Part shown: positions 30,578 to 39,681 of the stretch, piece by piece
How positions within the stretch are numbered: the stretch's first letter is position 1
How the letters are laid out: each line of letters opens with the position of its first letter
Assembly (NCBI RefSeq): GCF_002968335.2
Contig: NZ_CP134398.1
Coordinates: 2,790,001-2,854,000 of the forward strand
Origin: Mycobacterium sp. ITM-2016-00316
GTDB lineage: Bacteria; Actinomycetota; Actinomycetes; Mycobacteriales; Mycobacteriaceae
Length of the DNA stretch: 64,000 nt
Direction of reading: 5' to 3'
Translations under genes and position numbers: made by a program
Notes under the pieces: model-generated
Told to the model about the DNA's origin: nothing
The model's input: only the letters and a program-made list of their open reading frames with translations
Databases searched by the model: none

Positions 30578-30694
30578 GTTCGAATTTTATCGAAAACAGG
30601 CGCCGCGTAGATCAGTTGTCCACAGGCAACTGTTCTATCCACAGCTCCACAAAAGGTATTGGCGCGCAACCGCTTCAGGGAGTACGCGCAACAC

Positions 30695-30991
30695 CTACGT
30701 GGTGATCTGGATCCGCCCGTCGACCTCGGAAACCGGGTAGCTGCGCACCGGTGCGCCACCACCGGCCTCGATTCCGGTGCACATGTCGTAGGTCGCTCCG
30801 TGCAGGGGGCACACCACCACGGATTCATCGGCCAGCCCATCGGCAAGCGGCCCACCCTTGTGCGGGCACACTGCATCCAGCGCCCGCAGCGATCCGTCGC
30901 GCAGCCGGAACACCGCGATCTGGCTGTCCTCCACGGCGAAGGTCCGGCCCTCACCCAGGGGAACCTGGGAGACCGGCCCGAGGTCGCTCAT
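30695..30991 (-). CDS. nirD: Nitrite reductase small subunit (Rieske-type)
   Basis: A 98-residue NirD, partner of NirB in NADH-dependent assimilatory nitrite reduction to ammonium. It has a Rieske-like [2Fe-2S] pattern: AVCPHKGGPLADG (CxH) and VCPLHGATYDM (CxxH), 16-17 residues apart; many NirD proteins lack these ligands, so this copy may bind a cluster. ATG 30991 overlaps the nirB stop by four bases; the longer opening to 31075 is not used. The 238 bases between it and lgt hold only the possible DUF222 remnant. Confidence 0.93.
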   Translation of the reverse strand: MSDLGPVSQVPLGEGRTFAVEDSQIAVFRLRDGSLRALDAVCPHKGGPLADGLADESVVVCPLHGATYDMCTGIEAGGGAPVRSYPVSEVDGRIQITT

Positions 30992-33501
30992 CGCACCGGA
31001 ACCTGCGGCAGCGGTAGCAGTGGCAGCGAGGTGCGGAACTGTCCCTCGGTCGCCGGCTCTTGTCCGTCGAGCCACGGATCCCGGTAGGCATCAATCGATT
31101 TCTGCATCCGCGCATCCAGTCCCTCGGCGAGCCCGTCGGCGTCCTGCACCACGACCGCACGGATGTGTTCGATGCCCACCCGCGGCACCCACGCGTAGGT
31201 GCGTTCCAGCCAGTTGGCGCTTTCCCGGTAGTACTGCAGGAACCGGCCGGTCAGCGTCATCACCTCCGCCGCCGAGTCGACGGTGGCCATCAGGTCACCC
31301 TTGCGGATATGGGCGCCCGCGGCACCGCCGACGTAGATCTCCCAGCGGCCACCGTCGACGGCCACCACGCCGAGGTCCTTGCACAGCGACTCGGCGCAGT
31401 TACGCGGGCACCCGGTGACGGCGAGCTTCATCTTGGCCGGACTGGCCAGACCCTGGAACCGTTCCTCCAGGGCGATGCCCAACGCGGTGGAGTCGCCCAC
31501 GCCGAACCGGCAGAAGTCGCTACCCACACAGGTTTTCACGGTGCGGAAACTCTTGCCGTAGGCATAGCCGGACGGCATCTCCAGATCAGCCCACACCCCG
31601 GGTAGATCTTCCTTGCGAATACCGAGCAGGTCGATGCGTTGTCCGCCGGTACATTTGATCATCGGGATCGAGTACTTGTCGGCCACATCGGCGATGCGCC
31701 GCAACTGCCACGCGCTCGTCACACCGCCCTTCATCTGCGGTACCACCGAGAAGGTGCCGTCCCGCTGGATGTTGGCGTGCACCCGATCATTGATGAACCG
31801 CGAATCCTTCTCGTCGACGAACTCGTCGGCCCACATCATCTCCAGCAGTGACGCCAGCGCCATCTTCGATCCCGCGTCGTGTTTGCCGTCGGGTGCGAGC
31901 GCGTTGAATACCGAAGAGACCGAATGCAGTTGCAGATCCCGGATCAACCGCATCAGCTCCGGCTTGGCGTACGGCACGCCAGGCACGTACCAGGAGGCCG
32001 ACGGATCCTCGGTGACCGCACCGCCCGCCGCCCATTCGACGACCTGTCCGACCAGTTCCTTGCAGGATCCACAGCCCTTGCCGGCCTTGGTCTTTGCCAT
32101 CACTGCTGACACCGACGTCTCACCGGCCCGCACACACGCCACCAGCGCGCCCTTGGACACGCCGTTGCAGTTGCACACCTGCGCATCATCGGCCAACTCG
32201 GCGACGCCGACGGCCACATCCGGTGTCCCGATGTCGAACATCAGCGCCACCCGCTCGTCCGGCAGGGGCAGCCCGTTGTCGAAGGCCTGGGTCAGGAACG
32301 ACACCTTGCTGACGTCACCGATCAGCGTGGCGCCCACCAGCTTCCCGTCCCGGATGACGATGGTTTTGTACACACCGTGCTTGGGCTCGGAGTACTGGAC
32401 GAACTCGTCGTCGGGATGTTCCGGGCCCTTGACGCCCATCGACGCGACGTCCACACCGGCCACCTTCAGCTTGGTGGCCACCCGCGAACCGTGGTAGGCA
32501 GCCCCGCTGTCGGTGCCGGTCAGATGGTCGGCAAGGACCTTCGCCTGCTCCCACAGCGGTGCGACCAGACCGTAGACCTGTCCGCGATGTTGTGCGCACT
32601 CGCCGACGACGTAGATGTCGTCATCGTCGACCGAGCGCATGTGGTCGTCGGTGACGATGGCGCGCTCGACGGTGAGCCCGGCTCGTTGTGCCAGTCCGAC
32701 ATTGGGCCGGATGCCCGCCGCGATCACCAGCATGTCGCAGTCCAGCCGCTCCCCGTCGGCGAACACGATCCCGGTGAGCTTGCCGTCCTGCACCAGCACC
32801 TCGGTGGTTCTCTTCGACGTGTGCACCCCGATACCGAGGCCCTCCACCGATGTGCGCAGAATGTTGCCGGCGAGGTCGTCGAGTTGCGCGTTCATCAGCG
32901 TCGATGCGGCATGCACCACGTCGACGGCCATTCCGCGACTCTGCAACCCGCGGGCGGCCTCGAGTCCGAGCAATCCGCCACCGATGACGACGGCCTTGGT
33001 TCGGTGGGCGGCCTCGCTGATCATCGCCGAGGTGTCGTCGAGGGTACGGAAACCGAACACGCCGTCGGCCATGGTTTTGTCGTCGGCCCACAGGCCGGTC
33101 ATCGGCGGGAAGAACGATCGGCTGCCGGTGGCCAGGATCAGCTTGTCGTACCGCAGCCGGGAGCCGTCGTCGGCGAGCACCACATGCCCGAAGGTGTCGA
33201 TACGGACGACGCGCACCCCGGCCCGCAGGTCGATGTGATTGTCGGTGTACCAACCCAGTGCGTTCAGATAGATTTCTGACGGATCGTCTTTGCCGGCAAG
33301 AACATTCGACAGCAGAATCCGGTTGTAGTTGCCGTAGGGTTCGTCCCCGAACACGGTGATGTCGAACTTCTCGCCGCCGCCACGGGCCAGCACGTCCTCG
33401 ATGGCGCGGATACCGGCCATCCCGTTGCCGACCACCACCAGGCGCGCCTTCGCGGTGGACGCCCGATGTTCGGGTCGAGCGACCGCTTCGGTGACGGTCA
33501 T
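30988..33501 (-). CDS. nirB: Nitrite reductase large subunit (NADH, siroheme)
   Basis: An 837-residue cytoplasmic nitrite reductase. Order: FAD/NAD pyridine nucleotide-disulfide oxidoreductase domain (about 18-320; VVVGNGMAGIRAIED and VVIGGGLLGLEAARGL), BFD-like [2Fe-2S] domain (CNCNGVSKG about 440 with GKGCGSCKE), sulfite/nitrite reductase ferredoxin-like half, and the siroheme/[4Fe-4S] site TCVGSDFCRFG (about 657) with TGCPRNCAESLC (about 695). It follows the small conserved gene directly (stop and start abut) and is coupled to nirD. Both are probably induced under nitrogen limitation. Confidence 0.97.
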   Translation of the reverse strand: MTVTEAVARPEHRASTAKARLVVVGNGMAGIRAIEDVLARGGGEKFDITVFGDEPYGNYNRILLSNVLAGKDDPSEIYLNALGWYTDNHIDLRAGVRVVRIDTFGHVVLADDGSRLRYDKLILATGSRSFFPPMTGLWADDKTMADGVFGFRTLDDTSAMISEAAHRTKAVVIGGGLLGLEAARGLQSRGMAVDVVHAASTLMNAQLDDLAGNILRTSVEGLGIGVHTSKRTTEVLVQDGKLTGIVFADGERLDCDMLVIAAGIRPNVGLAQRAGLTVERAIVTDDHMRSVDDDDIYVVGECAQHRGQVYGLVAPLWEQAKVLADHLTGTDSGAAYHGSRVATKLKVAGVDVASMGVKGPEHPDDEFVQYSEPKHGVYKTIVIRDGKLVGATLIGDVSKVSFLTQAFDNGLPLPDERVALMFDIGTPDVAVGVAELADDAQVCNCNGVSKGALVACVRAGETSVSAVMAKTKAGKGCGSCKELVGQVVEWAAGGAVTEDPSASWYVPGVPYAKPELMRLIRDLQLHSVSSVFNALAPDGKHDAGSKMALASLLEMMWADEFVDEKDSRFINDRVHANIQRDGTFSVVPQMKGGVTSAWQLRRIADVADKYSIPMIKCTGGQRIDLLGIRKEDLPGVWADLEMPSGYAYGKSFRTVKTCVGSDFCRFGVGDSTALGIALEERFQGLASPAKMKLAVTGCPRNCAESLCKDLGVVAVDGGRWEIYVGGAAGAHIRKGDLMATVDSAAEVMTLTGRFLQYYRESANWLERTYAWVPRVGIEHIRAVVVQDADGLAEGLDARMQKSIDAYRDPWLDGQEPATEGQFRTSLPLLPLPQVPVR

Positions 33502-33855
33502 CTAGACCTCGACGAGACCGAGATCGAGGATGACGGTGCCCGAGCAACCCTCGGGTGCGGCGATGTGCACCTCGAGCACCGTGTCGGCGAGCAGATCTTC
33601 GACGACGCGCAACGCGACGTGGGTGGCGCCCTTGGCGGCAATGGGGAAGTAGCGCATCGGAACCCCGTCGCGGATCAGCACCACCGAGACCATCTGTTTG
33701 GTCGAGTTGCCGCCGCGGAAGTACACCGGCTGGGTCACGATGCCCGCCGGCACCACATAGCGCAACGTGTCATGGATGGGCACCGGTTTGTCCAAACCGG
33801 CCCCTTCGAAGGGGAAGGCGCCCTGCAGGAACTGTGGTGTGCTGCCATCGCTCAT
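33502..33855 (-). CDS. Small conserved protein of the nitrate-assimilation cluster
   Basis: A 117-residue protein, first gene of the nirBD transcription unit, ending exactly where nirB begins. It has no cysteines beyond one near the end and no signal peptide or membrane segment. The core LRYVVPAGIVTQPVYFRGGNSTKQMVSVVLIRDGVPMRYFPIAAKGATHVALRVVEDLLADTVLEVHIAAPEG looks like a compact beta-rich domain. Homologues beside actinobacterial nir/nas genes have been called molybdopterin-oxidoreductase-like or hypothetical; I do not recognise a proven function. A role in assembly or regulation of nitrate or nitrite reductase is a guess from position. Confidence 0.7.
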   Translation of the reverse strand: MSDGSTPQFLQGAFPFEGAGLDKPVPIHDTLRYVVPAGIVTQPVYFRGGNSTKQMVSVVLIRDGVPMRYFPIAAKGATHVALRVVEDLLADTVLEVHIAAPEGCSGTVILDLGLVEV

Positions 33856-33864
33856 GCTTCAGCG

Positions 33865-33896
33865 AAGCTAAGGGGCCATTGTTTCGAATTCGTTTC
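33865..33896 (-). promoter_or_regulatory. Promoter and GlnR-like box for the nirBD unit
   Basis: Read on the minus strand, GAAAC-gaattc-GAAAC (33896-33881) is an AC-N9-AC direct repeat of the GlnR type. TAGCTT (33870-33865) is a -10 about nine bases before the ATG at 33855, so the GlnR-like box lies around -25 to -40 from the start point. Confidence 0.5.
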
Positions 33897-33959
33897 AGAA
33901 GTGCGTCGCCCGTGAATACCGTGGCGCACCAAGCGGGATACGCCCGGTGTGAGTAGGTG

Positions 33960-34042
33960 TTGACAAACCCGACACGGTGGGGCAATGGAGGCGGAATGGC
34001 CGAAACATAGTTTCTCCTCAACCGTTTCCGCTGCTGGGAGGA
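33960..34042 (+). promoter_or_regulatory. GlnR-like box, promoter and RBS for the nitrate transporter
   Basis: TTGAC-aaaccc-GACAC at 33960-33975 is another AC-N9-AC repeat of GlnR type. TAGTTT at 34008-34013 is a TANNNT -10, placing the box near -50, and GGGAGGAA at 34036-34043 precedes GTG 34047. Confidence 0.5.
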
Positions 34043-34046
34043 ACTA

Positions 34047-35480
34047 GTGCCAAATACAAGCCGCAATCGTGACATCGCTCACTGGGATGCCGAGGATGTC
34101 GACGCCTGGGAGGGGACCGGCGGTGCGACCCCCGGGAAGGAGATCGCCAAACGGAACCTCATCTGGTCGATCTTCGCCGAGCATGTCGGTTTCTCGGTGT
34201 GGTCGATCTGGTCGGTGATGGTGCTGTTCATGCCGCAGGACGTGTACGGCATCGATCCCGCCGGAAAGTTCTACCTCGTCGCGATCCCGACGCTGATCGG
34301 CGCGTTCATGCGCATTCCGTACACCATTGCGCCCGCGCGGTTCGGCGGCCGCAACTGGACCATCGTCAGCGCGCTGCTGTTGCTGATCCCGCTGGTGCTG
34401 ACGCTGTGGGTGATGGCCCAACCGGGCGCGTCCTACACCACGTTCATGATCATCGCGGCCTTCGCCGGCCTGGGCGGCGGCAACTTCGCCTCGTCGATGA
34501 CGAACATCAACGCGTTCTATCCGCAGCGGCTCAAGGGCTGGGCGCTCGGCCTGAACGCCGGGGGCGGCAACATCGGGGTGCCGGTCATCCAGCTCATCGG
34601 TCTGCTGGTGATCGCCACCATCGGCAACACCGCCCCGTACCTGGTCTGCGCCATCTACCTGGTGCTGGTCGGGCTCGCCGCACTGGGTGCGGCCGTGTTC
34701 ATGGACAACCTGGGCAATCAGCGATCCAACCTGGGGGCCATGGTCGAGGCCATGCGGTACAAGGACTCCTGGGTGATGAGCTTCCTGTACATCGGCACCT
34801 TCGGTTCCTTCATCGGCTTCTCGTTCGCCTTTGGTCAGGTGCTGCAGATCAACTTCCTGGCCGGCGGCGACACCGCCGCACAGGCCTCGCTGCACGCCGC
34901 GCAGATCGCCTTCCTGGGCCCGCTGCTGGGCTCGATCTCGCGACCCTTCGGCGGCAAACTCGCCGACAAGATCGGTGGCGGCAAGATCACGCTCTATGTG
35001 TTCGTTGCGATGATCTTCGCTGCCGGCATCCTGGTGGCCGCCGGTGTGCTCGACGATGCGGCCGCAGGCGCCCCCACCGGCACCCAGATGGGCGCCTACG
35101 TGGCCGGCTTCATACTGCTGTTCATCCTGTCCGGGCTGGGCAACGGATCCACCTACAAGATGATCCCGTCGATCTTCGAGGCGAAGGCCCAGAACCACGA
35201 CGAGTGGAGCAAGGACGAGAAGGCCGCCTGGTCGCGCAGCATGTCCGGGGCCCTGATCGGGTTTGCCGGTGCGGTGGGAGCCCTGGGCGGGGTGTTCATC
35301 AACATCGTGCTGCGGATGTCCTATGTCAGCGACGCCAAATCGGCCACCAACGCGTTCTGGGTGTTCCTCGGCTTCTACGTGGTGTGCGCGTTCGTCACCT
35401 GGTTCGTCTTCCTGCGGATGGGTGCCGCACGTCAGACGGCGAAGGATGACCTGCTGCCCGAGCAGGCAGTCACCGCTTGA
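34047..35480 (+). CDS. narK: Nitrate/nitrite transporter NarK/NasA type (MFS)
   Basis: A 477-residue major facilitator of the nitrate/nitrite porter family with about 12 hydrophobic segments. Family marks are AGLGGGNFASSMTNINAFYP (first nitrate signature, about residue 142), LGLNAGGGNIGVPVIQL, RPFGGKLADKIGG and SGLGNGSTYKMIPSIF (second nitrate signature, about 362). It imports nitrate for the reductase encoded downstream. GTG start with a good ribosome binding site. A strong terminator lies between it and the nitrate reductase gene, so the two have separate promoters. Divergent from nirBD. Confidence 0.93.
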   Translation: MPNTSRNRDIAHWDAEDVDAWEGTGGATPGKEIAKRNLIWSIFAEHVGFSVWSIWSVMVLFMPQDVYGIDPAGKFYLVAIPTLIGAFMRIPYTIAPARFGGRNWTIVSALLLLIPLVLTLWVMAQPGASYTTFMIIAAFAGLGGGNFASSMTNINAFYPQRLKGWALGLNAGGGNIGVPVIQLIGLLVIATIGNTAPYLVCAIYLVLVGLAALGAAVFMDNLGNQRSNLGAMVEAMRYKDSWVMSFLYIGTFGSFIGFSFAFGQVLQINFLAGGDTAAQASLHAAQIAFLGPLLGSISRPFGGKLADKIGGGKITLYVFVAMIFAAGILVAAGVLDDAAAGAPTGTQMGAYVAGFILLFILSGLGNGSTYKMIPSIFEAKAQNHDEWSKDEKAAWSRSMSGALIGFAGAVGALGGVFINIVLRMSYVSDAKSATNAFWVFLGFYVVCAFVTWFVFLRMGAARQTAKDDLLPEQAVTA

Positions 35481-35506
35481 CCTGCCGATCCATCGGCAAC
35501 ACGACG

Positions 35507-35559
35507 CCTCACAGCGGGCTCACCGAGGGGGTGAGCCCGCTGTGAGGTCGAGTTTTCTT
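35507..35559 (+). terminator. Strong hairpin terminator after the nitrate transporter
   Basis: CCTCACAGCGGGCTCACC (35507-35524) and its exact reverse complement (35530-35547) form an 18-bp perfect stem with a five-base loop, followed by TCGAGTTTTCTT. This is by far the strongest intrinsic-terminator-like structure seen in the window. Confidence 0.88.
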
Positions 35560-35564
35560 CGCGA

Positions 35565-35570
35565 TAACGT
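35565..35570 (+). promoter_or_regulatory. Putative -10 of the nitrate reductase gene
   Basis: TAACGT, a TANNNT hexamer, lies 21 bases before GTG 35592, just after the terminator; AAAGGAAC follows as a weak ribosome binding site. Confidence 0.35.
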
Positions 35571-35591
35571 CGGCTCAAAGGAACCGGAACA

Positions 35592-38500
35592 GTGCCCGCG
35601 CAGGATGGTCGGATGACGCCGACCGCGGGAGAGACGACGCGTACCGCGTGTTCGTACTGCGGTGTGGGATGCGGCATCGAGGTCACCACGGCGCCGGATG
35701 CGGTGACCGGGCTCCCCGTCATCGCCAGGGTCAGCGGGGACAGGCTGCATCCCACCAACTTCGGCAGGCTGTGCACCAAGGGCGCCACCCACGCCGAGAT
35801 GATGGCCGCCACCGACGGCCGGCTGACCACTGCGCTGGTGCGCGGGGCGCGCGGCGGCGAAGCCATGCCGGTGCCGGTGGACGCGGCCGTGGCCGAGGCG
35901 GGCCGGCGGTTGCGGGCCATCGTCGACGAGCACGGGCCCGATGCCGTTGCGTTGTACGTGTCCGGCCAGATGTCCATCGAGGCGCAGTATCTGGCGACCA
36001 AACTGGCCAAGGGCTATCTGCGCACCGTGCACATCGAGTCGAACTCCCGGCTGTGCATGGCGAGCGCAGGAACCGGATACAAGCAGTCCCTCGGTGCGGA
36101 CGGCCCGCCGGGGTCCTACACCGATTTCGACTCGGCCGACCTGTTCTTCGTGATCGGTGCGAACATGGCCGACTGCCATCCGATCCTGTTCTTGCGGATG
36201 GCAGACCGGATCAAATCCGGTGCCAAGCTCATCGTGGTGGACCCGCGGCGCACCGCGACCGCGGACAAGGCCGACCTGTACCTGGCGATCAAACCCGGCA
36301 CCGATCTGGCGCTGCTCAACGGACTGTTGCACCTGCTCGTCCAGAACGGCGACATCGACCACGATTTCATCGCCGAACACACCGAGGGCTGGGACGCGAT
36401 GCCGGCCTTCCTGGCCGACTACCCGCCCGAGCGCGTCGCCGAGATCACCGGGATCCCCGAGGCCGACATCCGCACCGCCGCCGCGATGATCGCGGAATCG
36501 GGGGAGTGGATGACCTGCTGGACCATGGGGCTCAACCAGAGCACACACGGCACCTGGAACACCAACGCCATCTGCAATCTGCACCTCGCGACCGGAGCGA
36601 TCTGTCGGCCCGGAAGCGGTCCGATGTCACTGACCGGACAGCCCAACGCCATGGGTGGTCGCGAGATGGGCTATATGGGACCGGGGCTCCCCGGCCAGCG
36701 TGCGGTGCTGTCGGCCGAGGACCGGCAATTCTGCGAGCAGCAGTGGGGGCTGGACCCCGGCACGATCCGTTCCGATGTCGGCCCCGGCACCATCGCGATG
36801 TTCGAGCAGGCGGCCGCCGGGGAGATCAAGGCCTGCTGGATCATCTGCACCAATCCCGTTGCCACCGTGCCGAATCGAGCGACCGTCATCACCGGACTCG
36901 AGACGGCCGAACTGGTGATCACCCAAGACGCCTACGTCGACACGGCCACCAACCGCTACGCCGACATCATGCTGCCCGCCGCGCTCTGGGCCGAGACCGA
37001 TGCCGTCATGGTCAACTCCGAGCGCAACCTCACACTGCTGCAGCAGTCGGTCCCGCCCGTCGGGGACGCCCGGGCGGACTGGGAACTGATCTGCGGCGTC
37101 GCCGAATACCTGGGCTTCGGTGAGGATTTCGCCTACAAGTCGGGCTCGGAGATCTTCGACGAGATCCGCCGGTTCGCCAACCCCCGCACCGGATATGACC
37201 TGCGTGGGGCCAGTTATGAGCGGCTGCGGGACACCCCGCTGCAGTGGCCCTGCCCGCCCGAGGGGGAGGCCACGACCACAGATGGCCGGAATCCCATCCG
37301 CTACCTGAACGACGGGGTGTCCCAGACCCTGCACGTCGAGGAGAACGGGCACCGGCCGCGGCTGGCCTTCGCGACACCGACCCGGCGGGCGCAGTTCTTC
37401 GCCCGCCCGCACATGGACGCCCGCGAGCTGCCCGACGACGACTACCCGATGGTGCTGAACACCGGCCGGTTGCAGCACCAGTGGCACACCATGACCAAGA
37501 CCGGCCGGGTCGACAAACTCAACAAGCTCAACGCCGCACCTTTTGTGGAGGTGCACCCGGATGACGCTGCCGCGCAGGGCATCACCAAGGGGCAGCAGGT
37601 GCAGCTGACCTCGCGGCGTGGGCGGGCCGTGCTGCCCGTGCAGATCACCGACCGGGTGCAGCCGGGCAATGTATGGGTGCCGTTCCACTGGAACGACGAA
37701 CACGGCGAATACCTGACGGTCAACGCCCTGACCAATGACGCCGTCGACGCCGATTCGCTGCAGCCCGAGCTCAAGGTGTGCGCGGTACGGCTGCGTCCCA
37801 TTCCGGTGGAGCGCCCCGACCCGTTCGGGCTGGCGTCGATGACACCGGAGTTCACCGAGGACGAGAAGTACTACCTGTCCGGCTTTCTCGCCGGACTGGA
37901 CGCCGGCACACCCGGTGTGCCGGTGCTCCCGGCATCGGCCCCGGTGCGCGCCCAGGTCCGGCTGTGGGTGGACGGCCTGCTGGCCGGGACCTATTCACGC
38001 GCGGAACCCGAACGTCTCACCGGGACCGGGCCGATGGTCTTGTGGGCCTCCCAGACCGGCAACGCCGAGGAGTTCGCCGCCCAACTGGCCGCCCGGTTGT
38101 CCGGGGCCCGGCTGATCACGATGAACGATGCCGTCCTGGAAGATCTCCCAGCGGCAGGTGACGTGGTGTTCGTCACCAGTACCTTCGGTGACGGTGGGCC
38201 GCCCGACAACGGTGCCGAGTTCTGGGACCGGTTGGTGTCCGCGGACGCGCCCACCCTCGACGGTGTGCGGTACTCGGTGCTGGGCATCGGCGACCAGTCC
38301 TACGACAATTTCTGTGGGCATGCCAAGGCCTTGGATGCCCGGCTCGCGGAGCTGGGAGCCGTCCGGTCCGTCGACCGCGCCGACTGCGAAATCTACGACG
38401 AGGCGCCGATGGCGGCCTGGGCCGACGAGGTGATCGCCGGACTGGATGCCGCGCCCGCACCGATCGCCCCGGCGACACCCACATCCCCGGTAGCCCTCAC

Positions 38501-39602
38501 CCGCAACGCGCCGGTGCACGCACCGCTGTGCCGCAACACCCGGCTCACCCCGCTGTCGGCGGCGAAGGAGGTGCGCCAGTTCGGGTTCGACATCTCCGAG
38601 CATGTCGCTGAGCACGGTGCCGGCTACGCCGTCGGCGATTCCCTCGGAGTGTTCGTCACCAACTCCGAGGAGTCGGTCTCGGTGTGGCTGGCCGCCACCG
38701 GGTTGTCCGGCAACGAGATCATCGAGGTCGACGGCGCCGACACCGACCTGCGCAGCGCGCTCACCTTCTCCTATGACATCTGCCGGGTGACCCCGAATCT
38801 GCTGGGCTTCGTCGCCGAACGCAGCCGGGACGCCAAAAAGCTGCGCAAGTCCGGTGACAAGACCGCGTGGCTGGCCGGGCGCAACGGCCTCGATATCGTC
38901 GAGGAATTCGCGCTGCGCGCCGATGCGCTGGAATGGCAGGACGCGCTGGTGCGCCTGACGCCGCGGCAGTACTCGATCTCCTCGAGTCCGTTGGTCAGCC
39001 CCCACGAGGTGCAGCTGACGGTGTCGGTGGTGCGCTACCGCAGCGCCCGCGGAGAAAACCGCGGCGGTGTGGCATCGACGTATCTGGCCGACCGAGCGTC
39101 CTCGGTGCCGGTGTTCGTGCAGCGCTCGCCGAACTTCCGGCCTCCCGCCGAATCGGCCACCCCGATGATCATGGTCGGCCCGGGCACCGGGATCGCCCCG
39201 TTCCGCGGCTTCCTGCAGGAGCGCCGCGCGCTGGGCCACACCGGGCGCAACTGGCTGTTCTTCGGCGACCAACACCGCGCCGAGAACTTCTATTATCGCG
39301 ACGAGCTGGAACACATGGTGGCCGACGGCCTGCTGAACCATCTCGATCTGGCGTTCTCCCGCGATCAGGCCAGCCGGATCTACGTGCAGCACAAGATGCT
39401 CGACGCCGGGGCCGAATTGTGGCGCTGGATGGAGGATGGCGCGCACTTCTATGTGTGCGGTGACGCCACCAGGATGGCCCGTGATGTCGATGATGCCTTG
39501 ACGAAGATCATCCGCACGTACGGCTCGATGTCGGCCGAGGCCGCCCACGACTACAAGAAGGAACTCGTCGCCACCAAGCGCTATGTCCGCGACGTGTATT
39601 GA
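35592..39602 (+). CDS. nasN: Assimilatory nitrate reductase fused to a sulfite-reductase-type flavoprotein
   Basis: A 1336-residue single-chain nitrate reductase. Residues 1-750 are a molybdopterin oxidoreductase: [4Fe-4S] cysteines C20, C23, C27 (CSYCGVGC) plus one near 60 (LCTKG), SNSRLCMASAGTGYKQSLGADGPPGSY, and the molydopterin dinucleotide-binding C-terminal domain (LNTGRLQHQWHTMTKTGRV, VPFHWND). From about 813 a flavodoxin-like FMN domain begins (LWASQTGNAEEFAAQLA), then FAD-binding (RQYSISSSP about 1130) and NADPH-binding (MVGPGTGIAPFRGFLQERRA about 1194; CGDATRMARDV). So electrons pass from NAD(P)H via FAD, FMN and Fe-S to Mo in one polypeptide. M. smegmatis has such a fused enzyme, called NasN. 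GTG 35592 or ATG 35613. Confidence 0.93.
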   Translation: MPAQDGRMTPTAGETTRTACSYCGVGCGIEVTTAPDAVTGLPVIARVSGDRLHPTNFGRLCTKGATHAEMMAATDGRLTTALVRGARGGEAMPVPVDAAVAEAGRRLRAIVDEHGPDAVALYVSGQMSIEAQYLATKLAKGYLRTVHIESNSRLCMASAGTGYKQSLGADGPPGSYTDFDSADLFFVIGANMADCHPILFLRMADRIKSGAKLIVVDPRRTATADKADLYLAIKPGTDLALLNGLLHLLVQNGDIDHDFIAEHTEGWDAMPAFLADYPPERVAEITGIPEADIRTAAAMIAESGEWMTCWTMGLNQSTHGTWNTNAICNLHLATGAICRPGSGPMSLTGQPNAMGGREMGYMGPGLPGQRAVLSAEDRQFCEQQWGLDPGTIRSDVGPGTIAMFEQAAAGEIKACWIICTNPVATVPNRATVITGLETAELVITQDAYVDTATNRYADIMLPAALWAETDAVMVNSERNLTLLQQSVPPVGDARADWELICGVAEYLGFGEDFAYKSGSEIFDEIRRFANPRTGYDLRGASYERLRDTPLQWPCPPEGEATTTDGRNPIRYLNDGVSQTLHVEENGHRPRLAFATPTRRAQFFARPHMDARELPDDDYPMVLNTGRLQHQWHTMTKTGRVDKLNKLNAAPFVEVHPDDAAAQGITKGQQVQLTSRRGRAVLPVQITDRVQPGNVWVPFHWNDEHGEYLTVNALTNDAVDADSLQPELKVCAVRLRPIPVERPDPFGLASMTPEFTEDEKYYLSGFLAGLDAGTPGVPVLPASAPVRAQVRLWVDGLLAGTYSRAEPERLTGTGPMVLWASQTGNAEEFAAQLAARLSGARLITMNDAVLEDLPAAGDVVFVTSTFGDGGPPDNGAEFWDRLVSADAPTLDGVRYSVLGIGDQSYDNFCGHAKALDARLAELGAVRSVDRADCEIYDEAPMAAWADEVIAGLDAAPAPIAPATPTSPVALTRNAPVHAPLCRNTRLTPLSAAKEVRQFGFDISEHVAEHGAGYAVGDSLGVFVTNSEESVSVWLAATGLSGNEIIEVDGADTDLRSALTFSYDICRVTPNLLGFVAERSRDAKKLRKSGDKTAWLAGRNGLDIVEEFALRADALEWQDALVRLTPRQYSISSSPLVSPHEVQLTVSVVRYRSARGENRGGVASTYLADRASSVPVFVQRSPNFRPPAESATPMIMVGPGTGIAPFRGFLQERRALGHTGRNWLFFGDQHRAENFYYRDELEHMVADGLLNHLDLAFSRDQASRIYVQHKMLDAGAELWRWMEDGAHFYVCGDATRMARDVDDALTKIIRTYGSMSAEAAHDYKKELVATKRYVRDVY

Positions 39603-39631
39603 TCTCCGCGAATAAAAGTCGCTCCTACCGC

Positions 39632-39647
39632 GTTACACAGGCGTAAT
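39632..39647 (-). promoter_or_regulatory. Weak GlnR-like repeat before the small gene at 39682
   Basis: On the minus strand ATTAC-gcctgt-GTAAC gives AC-N9-AC; read on the plus strand it is GTTAC-acaggc-GTAAT. It lies 35 bases upstream of the small ORF and after the nitrate reductase stop. Support is weak. Confidence 0.25.
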
Positions 39648-39681
39648 TGATGGGCAGATGTGGTTCAGGGAGACGACAGAA

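Noticed and set aside
33239..33247. TTGTCGGTG inside nirB
   Set aside because: Followed at eight bases by CAGTGC, not a -10; lies in coding sequence.
37995..39548. A 517-codon antisense frame within the nitrate reductase gene
   Set aside because: Shadow frame of a well-supported multidomain enzyme; no recognisable domain.
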